From CAZNMF01 sp035547155 (lineage in GTDB: Bacteria > Acidobacteriota > Vicinamibacteria > Vicinamibacterales > SCN-69-37): a DNA stretch of 20,003 nt. The notes beneath the pieces are model-generated. The model saw only the letters and a list, made by a program, of their open reading frames with translations, was not told the origin of the DNA and ran no database searches. Shown here piece by piece: positions 15,064 to 20,003 of the stretch (the stretch's first letter is position 1; each line of letters starts with the position of its first letter). The stretch lies in NCBI GenBank assembly GCA_035547155.1, contig DASZVJ010000121.1, positions 1 through 20,003 of the forward strand, in the 5' to 3' direction. Both the position numbers and the translations under genes were made by a program.

Positions 15064-15498
15064 ATGCCGCCGCGTCAGGTCTGGCTCTTTCAGTTGGGAT
15101 GCTGGGTCGCCTTCGCGACCGCGATCGTGCACCTCGCGGAGCACGTGTCCGGTCTCAACGCGCTGCCGCCGGAGACGGTCGCCCATGTCAACAGCGCGCG
15201 CGCGACGTACGTCATCGTCATCCCGGGCCTGCATCAGCCGACGTTCCTCGGCGTCCTGAACGGATTCAGTCTCAGCCTCTCGCTGCTCGTCGCCACCATC
15301 GGCGCCGCCGGGCTCGTCGTCTTGAAGTACGGTGCCGATCAGACGTTGCTGCTGCGCGGCGTCTCGCGCGCGTTTGCGATCGGCACCGGCATCCTGCTGG
15401 CCATCTCGATCGAAGGGTTTTTCAGTCTTCAGACGTTCTTCATGGCCGTGATGGCGCTGTGCTTTGCGCTGTCGGCCGTGTCGCAAGAAGGCGGGTAG
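15064..15498 (+). CDS. Small four-helix membrane protein of unknown function
   Basis: A 144-residue hydrophobic protein that I do not recognise with confidence. Four membrane segments can be seen at about 7-25, 61-87, 99-119 and 121-139, with a polar loop (26-60) after the first. His23 and His27 (IVHLAEH) at the end of helix 1 and His57 in PGLHQPTFLG lie near the membrane surface and could bind metal or haem, but this is speculation. Its ATG is three bases after the stop of the M28 peptidase, so the two are co-transcribed and probably translationally coupled. A strong hairpin begins directly after its stop codon, marking the end of this unit. Confidence 0.75.
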   Translation: MPPRQVWLFQLGCWVAFATAIVHLAEHVSGLNALPPETVAHVNSARATYVIVIPGLHQPTFLGVLNGFSLSLSLLVATIGAAGLVVLKYGADQTLLLRGVSRAFAIGTGILLAISIEGFFSLQTFFMAVMALCFALSAVSQEGG

Positions 15499-15527
15499 CC
15501 GCCGGCGCCTGACGCTTGCGCCGGCGG
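15499..15527 (+). terminator. Hairpin terminator of the peptidase/membrane-protein unit
   Basis: A perfect 10-bp GC stem (15499-15508 with 15518-15527) around a 9-base loop starts immediately after the stop codon. The following bases are AACTTTGAAG rather than a U-run, so termination may be inefficient or rely on another mechanism. The gene on the other side is convergent. Confidence 0.5.
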
Positions 15528-15632
15528 AACTTTGAAGTTTGAAGTTCGAAGTTCGAAGGCGGAAACCCCAGAACCCCAGAACTGTAGAACCCGAACGCGG
15601 AACCTCAGAACCCCGGAACCCCGGAACCCATC
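15528..15632. repeat. Composite repeat: GAAGTTCGAAG units then GAACCCC units
   Basis: The space between the convergent genes consists of TTTGAAGTTCGAAG units (15533-15557, the same type as at 1883-2001) followed by GAACCCCA/GAACCCCGG units (about 15565-15632, the type seen at 1111-1189). Read on the minus strand, the GAACC part runs into the 3' end of the large acyltransferase fusion gene and provides its last codons and stop. Confidence 0.75.
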
Positions 15633-18600
15633 TTTTCCTGTGCCATCTCTCTGACTCGCTTGAGATCGACCTTTCCCGTGCCGAGCGCCGGGATCGTCTC
15701 GATCTGAAACAGACAGTCGCGTCGCGGCAGCCAGAGCTTCGGCAGGTCTGTCGACGAAAGCCGCTCCCACAACTGTTCCACAGTCATGTCCGGCCGCGCG
15801 TAGAACGCGACCAGGCGCTCGCCCTTCGCCTCGTCGGGAATGGCGGTGACGGCGCAGAGCGCATCGCCGAGGATCTCGTTGATCGCGTCCTCGACCTTCA
15901 CGTGCGGCACCATCTCGCCGCCAATCTTGCTGAAGCGTGACAGCCGATCGGTGATGAAGATGAAACCGTCTTCGTCGATCCTGGCGATGTCGCCCGTGAC
16001 GTACCAACCGTCGCGGATAACGTCGGCGGTGCGCTCGGGCTGATCGAGATAGCCCGCCATCATGTTCGGGCCTTTGAGCAGCAGCAGCCCTTCGCGATCG
16101 GTGCCGAGATCGGCGCCCGTCTCGCGATCGATGACCTTCGCGGCGACGCCAGGAATCGGATGACCGACCGAGCCGGGCTTCGTGCCGATCTGCTCCTCGT
16201 GGTCGTCGACGAAGTTCGGCCGATTGACGGCGACGACAGGCGACATCTCCGTCATGCCGTAGCCTTCGAGGAGATCGATGCCGTACTTTTCGCGGAAGTC
16301 GGCCGCGACCTGCGGCCGCAGCTTCTCGGCGCCGACGATGGCGAACTTGAGCGTCGCGAACTGCTCTTTGGTGATCCGTCGCACGTACGTCTGACAGAAC
16401 GTCGACGTGCTGATCAGCATCGTCGCCTTGTACGTCTCGGCGAGCTCGCCGATGATCTTCGCGTCCATCGGATTCGTGTGGTACGCGACGCCGGAGCCCA
16501 TCAGCAGCGGAAACCAGAACGTGCCCGTGAACCCGAACGAGTGGAAGTGGGGCAGGACGCCGATGAAGACGTCGGACGTGTTGATCGGGAAGACCTGCGC
16601 GATCGAGTCGATGTTCGCGAGCAGGTTGCCGTGCGTGAGCATGACGCCCTTCGGCACGCCGGTGCTGCCGCTCGAGAAGATGATCGTCGCGAGCGGTGAG
16701 GTGCCCGTCGCCGCGCCGCCGCCGAACCAGCGGCGGAGGAGCGATCGCGGCGTCAGGCGTGCGTGCACGATCGCGACGAGCTTGTCGGCCGTCGAGATCT
16801 CGCCGCGAAGGTCCTCGAGGAAGACCATGCCGGGCCGTTCGTCGAGTCCGGCTTTGCTGAGAAATTTGCGCGACGTGAAGATCGTTTTGATGCGCGCCTG
16901 GTCGATCGCCGCGGTCAGCGCGTCTGGGCCAATTGTGAAGTTGAGATTGATCGGCAATCGATTCGCGAAGTACGCCGCGATGTTCGTCACGGCGGCGCCG
17001 GCGCTCGCCGGCAGGAGGATGCCAATGGCCTGCTCGCCTGGCGTGCGCCGCGCGATCGCACGCGAAAGCGCGAACGCGCCGATGAGCGTGCGGCCGTACG
17101 TGAGACGCTGACCGGTCGTATCGGCGATGGCGAAATGCCGCCAGTGCCGGCGCGCCGATCGCACGAGCTCGAGGTGCAGGCAATCATCCTGGCTGCGGCG
17201 GTTGGCGATCGCCTCCGCGCCGAGCTCGGTGACGGCCTGTCGGACTTGAACGGCGGTCGACGTCGACGGCATCGGTTGACCCCACGTGACCGTGACCGGA
17301 TAGGGCAGGCGCTCCGGCATCTTCCAGATGAACTTCTCGTGCTTGAAGCTGAAGACGCTGCCCCAGACGCGATCGAGGTAGATCGGCACGATCGGCACGT
17401 CGAGTCCGGCGACGATGCGCTCGAAGCCGCGCTTGAAGGGCAGCATGTTGCCCGTGCGGCTGACCGCGCCTTCCGCGAAGATGCAGACGACGTGGCCGGC
17501 TTGCAACTCCGTGCGCGCCTGGTTGATGGCCTCGATCATCTCCTTCCGGTTCGATGCGCTGATCGGAATGGCGTGCATCCGGCGCAGCACCGCGTGGAAG
17601 ATCGGCTTGCGGTAGATCGGCGCGTACACCATGAACCGCACGAAGCGCTGAATGCACGCCGCGACGAGCGCGCCGTCGATCATCGAGACGTGATTGACGA
17701 CGAGCAGCGCCGGGCCGCGCGACGGGATGTTCGGCCGGCCGACGATGCGGATGCGATAGATCGTGTGCGTGAGCATCCACAGCGTGAACCGGATGAAGAA
17801 ATCCGGCAGCTTCGCGAGAACGTAGAAGTTCGAGAGCAGCGTGAAGATGCCGGCCACCACGAAGATCTGCGGGATCGTGAGGCCGACGACGCGATTCAGC
17901 GCGTAGAGCAGGCCCGAGGCGAACAGGATGCCGAACGTCTCCGCGAAGTTCTTCGTCGCCTGGATCCGTCCCTTCTCGTCGTCTGCCGGCCGGTGCTGCA
18001 GCAGCGCGTTGAGCGGCACGGCGAAGAAGCCGCCCGAGAATCCCAGCAGGGCGAGCGCGATCACCGCGCCGGCATACGTCGACGAGCCGGCGAGCCCGAG
18101 CGAGAAGACGCCGAGCCCGATCGATCCGACCGGCACGAGGCCGAGCTCGATGTGATGGCCCGACAGCCGGCCCGCGCTGAGACTGCCCGTGGCAATGCCG
18201 ATCGCGAGCGCCGCGTAGAGCTGCGTCGCCGCGTCCTCGCTGACGTGCAGCACGTCCTGTCCGAACGGCAGCAAGGCCGCCTGGAGCAGCGCGCCGAGGA
18301 ACCAGAAATACGTGTCGCCGAACATCGTCGCGCGCATTGTGCGATCGGGCCACACGCGCACGGCGCCGCGCCACACTTCCGCGAACGGATTGACGGACAG
18401 CCGCGCAGACGGCTTGGCGGGCGGGACCTTCGGGATGCCGAGGCTGGACGTGAAGCCGATCACGGCAATCGTCACGAGCACGAGGCTCAGGCGCAGCGGC
18501 GTGTCCTGCCAGTGCACGAACAGCGCGCCGCCGATGCTCGTGCCCAGGACGATCGCCGCGAACGTGCTCATCTCGAGCAGGCCGTTGGCGGCCGAGATGA

Positions 18601-19009
18601 GCGACGCCGGCACGAGCTCGGGGACGATGCCGTACTTCGACGGACTGAAGAACGTCGAATGCGTGCCCATCAGGAACATCACCGTCAGTAGCAGCGGCAC
18701 CTGATGGCCGAGCAATCCGGGAATCGACAGCAGCATGATGCCGATCTCCAGCACCTTCACGGAGACGAGCACGTAGCGCTTGCTGAAGCGGTCGGCGAGA
18801 TAGCCGGAATAGCCGGAGAAGAGCAGGAACGGCAGGATGAAGATCGCGGCGACGAGCGTCGTCCCTTGGACTTTGCCGATCTCGCCCATCACGATGAACG
18901 TGACGATGATCTTGGAGACGTTGTCGTTGAACGCGCCGAGGAATTGTGTCCAGAGGAACGACGGGACACCCGTGATCCGAAGGGTCTCGCGGTAGCTGCT
19001 GTCGGCCAT
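15605..19009 (-). CDS. Trifunctional fusion: LplT-like MFS transporter, PlsC-like acyltransferase, acyl-ACP synthetase (Aas-like)
   Basis: A 1134-residue inner-membrane protein. Residues about 1-415 form an MFS transporter of the lysophospholipid flippase (LplT) type. About 425-600 is a PlsC/LPLAT acyltransferase with H440-x4-D445 (VNHVSMID) and FAEGAVSRTG (511-520). About 630-1120 is an AMP-binding acyl-activating domain with P-loop FSSGSTGVPKG (778-788), EGYGMTEMSP (915-924), YVTGD (1003-1007), hinge RFSKIGGE and catalytic Lys1113 in GTGKVDL. In E. coli LplT and Aas are separate: LplT brings lysophosphatidylethanolamine inward and Aas reacylates it using acyl-ACP made in place. The fusion should do both steps. 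The ATG at 19009 is preferred to an in-frame TTG at 19018. The last seven residues (GSGVPGF) and the stop derive from a GAACC repeat. Confidence 0.88.
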   Translation of the reverse strand: MADSSYRETLRITGVPSFLWTQFLGAFNDNVSKIIVTFIVMGEIGKVQGTTLVAAIFILPFLLFSGYSGYLADRFSKRYVLVSVKVLEIGIMLLSIPGLLGHQVPLLLTVMFLMGTHSTFFSPSKYGIVPELVPASLISAANGLLEMSTFAAIVLGTSIGGALFVHWQDTPLRLSLVLVTIAVIGFTSSLGIPKVPPAKPSARLSVNPFAEVWRGAVRVWPDRTMRATMFGDTYFWFLGALLQAALLPFGQDVLHVSEDAATQLYAALAIGIATGSLSAGRLSGHHIELGLVPVGSIGLGVFSLGLAGSSTYAGAVIALALLGFSGGFFAVPLNALLQHRPADDEKGRIQATKNFAETFGILFASGLLYALNRVVGLTIPQIFVVAGIFTLLSNFYVLAKLPDFFIRFTLWMLTHTIYRIRIVGRPNIPSRGPALLVVNHVSMIDGALVAACIQRFVRFMVYAPIYRKPIFHAVLRRMHAIPISASNRKEMIEAINQARTELQAGHVVCIFAEGAVSRTGNMLPFKRGFERIVAGLDVPIVPIYLDRVWGSVFSFKHEKFIWKMPERLPYPVTVTWGQPMPSTSTAVQVRQAVTELGAEAIANRRSQDDCLHLELVRSARRHWRHFAIADTTGQRLTYGRTLIGAFALSRAIARRTPGEQAIGILLPASAGAAVTNIAAYFANRLPINLNFTIGPDALTAAIDQARIKTIFTSRKFLSKAGLDERPGMVFLEDLRGEISTADKLVAIVHARLTPRSLLRRWFGGGAATGTSPLATIIFSSGSTGVPKGVMLTHGNLLANIDSIAQVFPINTSDVFIGVLPHFHSFGFTGTFWFPLLMGSGVAYHTNPMDAKIIGELAETYKATMLISTSTFCQTYVRRITKEQFATLKFAIVGAEKLRPQVAADFREKYGIDLLEGYGMTEMSPVVAVNRPNFVDDHEEQIGTKPGSVGHPIPGVAAKVIDRETGADLGTDREGLLLLKGPNMMAGYLDQPERTADVIRDGWYVTGDIARIDEDGFIFITDRLSRFSKIGGEMVPHVKVEDAINEILGDALCAVTAIPDEAKGERLVAFYARPDMTVEQLWERLSSTDLPKLWLPRRDCLFQIETIPALGTGKVDLKRVREMAQEKMGSGVPGF

Positions 19010-19026
19010 GGCGCTCAATACAGGAT

Positions 19027-19056
19027 GAGACCGGGCTTCTTACGAAGCCCGGTCTC
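19027..19056 (-). terminator. Hairpin between the crystallin-type gene and the acyltransferase fusion
   Basis: A perfect 13-bp stem (19027-19039 with 19044-19056) around a 4-base loop lies 23 bases beyond the stop of the crystallin-type gene and 17 bases before the next start on the same strand. It is strong enough to end transcription or to shield the upstream 3' end, but no T-run follows. Confidence 0.55.
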
Positions 19057-19079
19057 GTGAACGAGCCGCGAGGCGCGAG

Positions 19080-20003
19080 CTACCGGATCCTCGCGGAAGA
19101 GGGGTCGGTGCGCAGGATCGAGCTGCGCAAATCTGGGACATCTCCGGTAATGGTGATGCAGCGGCCGTTGTAGCGATCGTTCTCGCAGACCTCCCATTGG
19201 CCCGACAACACGCGCGCGCTGCGGACGCCGCCTGGCAGCCGGAGATTGGGCGTATCGCGCTCCAACGTCGTCGACCGGCCTCGATAGCCGATCTCGCTGT
19301 AGAACACGATGCGCGGGCGGCCGATCGCGGGGCCACCACCGCCACGGCCGTTGAACCGCGGCCGCATCGACGAGATCTCGCGGTTCAATCCGATCACACC
19401 GAGATCCGGGACGTCGTCGTCGACGACGCGGCAGTCGTCGTAGTTGGCGTTGACGCAGATCTCCCAGACCTCGCCGCGTGCGATGCGGAGGCTCGACGCG
19501 CGATCGTTGAAATCGATCGAGCGCAGGTTCGAGACCGATGACGTGACGGCCTTGCGCTGGCCGGAGTAGCGCGTGCCGGCGTAGAGCTCGACGCCGCGGC
19601 CCGGGCCTGGACCGAAACCTCCGCCGAAGCCGGGGCCGACGGGACCACCGCCTCCGCGATTGCCGCCGACGCGGCGTAGGGACATGATCGCGTCGTTCCA
19701 GCCCGTCCGCTTCGCAAGGTCGGACTCGTTGCCGGAGAAGACCTGACAGCGTCCCGTGTAGTTGACGCCGGTGCACACCTGCCACGTCTGGCCGTTGGCG
19801 ATGCGCAGGCTCGAGATGCGGCTGCTCATGCCGGCCGCGCGGAGATCCGGCGTGTCGTCGAGAAACGTCGCGCTGCGGCCGTTGAAGTTCTTGTCTTCGA
19901 AGGCCTCGAGACCGAGGCCGCCCATCTGACGATCGCGTTGCGCGGCAATCGGGGCGGCGAGCCCCACGCACAACACGGCCGCCGCAAACAGCTTTCTGGA
20001 GAT
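19080..20003 (-). CDS. Exported protein with three beta/gamma-crystallin domains (start beyond right edge)
   Basis: At least 307 codons are in the window. The frame is open to the edge and its first visible residues, ISRKLFAAAVLCVGLAAPIAAQ, are the end of a signal peptide, so the start codon should lie just outside; the in-frame GTG at 19976 is internal to it. Three crystallin-type domains follow at about 19913-19668, 19595-19359 and 19313-19112, each opening with an aromatic-G-R pattern (FEDKNFNGRSATF, YAGTRYSGQRK, YSEIGYRGRSTTL). Gly/Pro-rich linkers separate them. Only domain 2 has a canonical Ca-binding motif, NDRASS (19508-19491). Each domain has a Cys pair after a Trp (C-x8-C, C-x7-C, C-x8-C), likely disulfides outside the cytoplasm. 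The role is unknown; bacterial relatives are stress- or envelope-associated calcium binders. Confidence 0.82.
   Translation of the reverse strand: MSRKLFAAAVLCVGLAAPIAAQRDRQMGGLGLEAFEDKNFNGRSATFLDDTPDLRAAGMSSRISSLRIANGQTWQVCTGVNYTGRCQVFSGNESDLAKRTGWNDAIMSLRRVGGNRGGGGPVGPGFGGGFGPGPGRGVELYAGTRYSGQRKAVTSSVSNLRSIDFNDRASSLRIARGEVWEICVNANYDDCRVVDDDVPDLGVIGLNREISSMRPRFNGRGGGGPAIGRPRIVFYSEIGYRGRSTTLERDTPNLRLPGGVRSARVLSGQWEVCENDRYNGRCITITGDVPDLRSSILRTDPSSARIR

Noticed and set aside
13450..15486. A 678-codon open frame opposite the M28 peptidase
   Set aside because: Same shadow composition, while the plus strand carries a complete zinc peptidase with signal peptide.
16763..18691. A 642-codon plus-strand open frame opposite the acyltransferase fusion
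   Set aside because: No domain, charged low-complexity composition; the minus strand has three well-conserved domains.

Overview
The window is a gene-dense, high-GC stretch of bacterial chromosome. Gene content suggests a soil or sediment Acidobacteriota member, possibly Vicinamibacteria. The hints are a PVC-type beta-propeller/HEAT/cytochrome c protein, an M28 peptidase, an AGCS symporter, beta/gamma-crystallin repeats and intergenic spaces filled with degenerate GAACC, GAACTTCGAA and CTATCT repeats. This placement is inference; there is no 16S rRNA or other marker that would settle it. No phage, integrase, transposase, tRNA, rRNA or CRISPR was seen.

Layout. 1-95 (-): start of a lipoprotein gene, cut by the window edge, divergent from an alpha/beta hydrolase (274-1110, +); the space between them is one large imperfect palindrome. 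1190-1885 (+): a short-chain dehydrogenase that appears to have lost its nucleotide-binding loop by in-frame deletion. 2001-3332 (+): an AGCS sodium:amino-acid symporter, separated from the dehydrogenase by an inverted repeat running from stop codon to start codon. 3523-6231 (+): a secreted propeller/HEAT/cytochrome c protein, followed closely by an ACS-type MFS transporter (6251-7549). 7675-8058 (+): an amicyanin-like copper protein behind a good sigma-54 type promoter. 8104-11952 (+): a helicase/exonuclease pair matching MrfA/MrfB (YprA/YprB). 11949-12242 (-): ribosomal protein L31 with a Lys/Ala tail, its stop codon interlocked with that of mrfB. 12394-13359 (-): an aldo/keto reductase. 13468-15498 (+): an M28 peptidase followed by a small four-helix membrane protein. 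15605-19009 (-): a large LplT-like/PlsC-like/acyl-ACP-synthetase fusion for lysophospholipid recycling. 19080-20003 (-): a secreted protein with three beta/gamma-crystallin domains, its start outside the window.

How the genes fit together. The clearest functional pair is mrfA-mrfB, six bases apart, which in Bacillus subtilis acts in repair of mitomycin C damage. The propeller/cytochrome gene and the MFS transporter may form an oxidation-plus-uptake unit for a sugar-derived acid, but the substrate is not visible. The remaining genes look like independent housekeeping or catabolic units.

I found no clearly new multi-gene system. The points most worth a second look are the repeat and palindrome elements that fill gene junctions and in places supply the initiation region or stop codon, the dehydrogenase lacking its glycine motif, a TA(C/T)GAT box 8-11 bases before three start codons that suggests leaderless mRNAs, the sigma-54 site before the copper protein, and the tailed L31.
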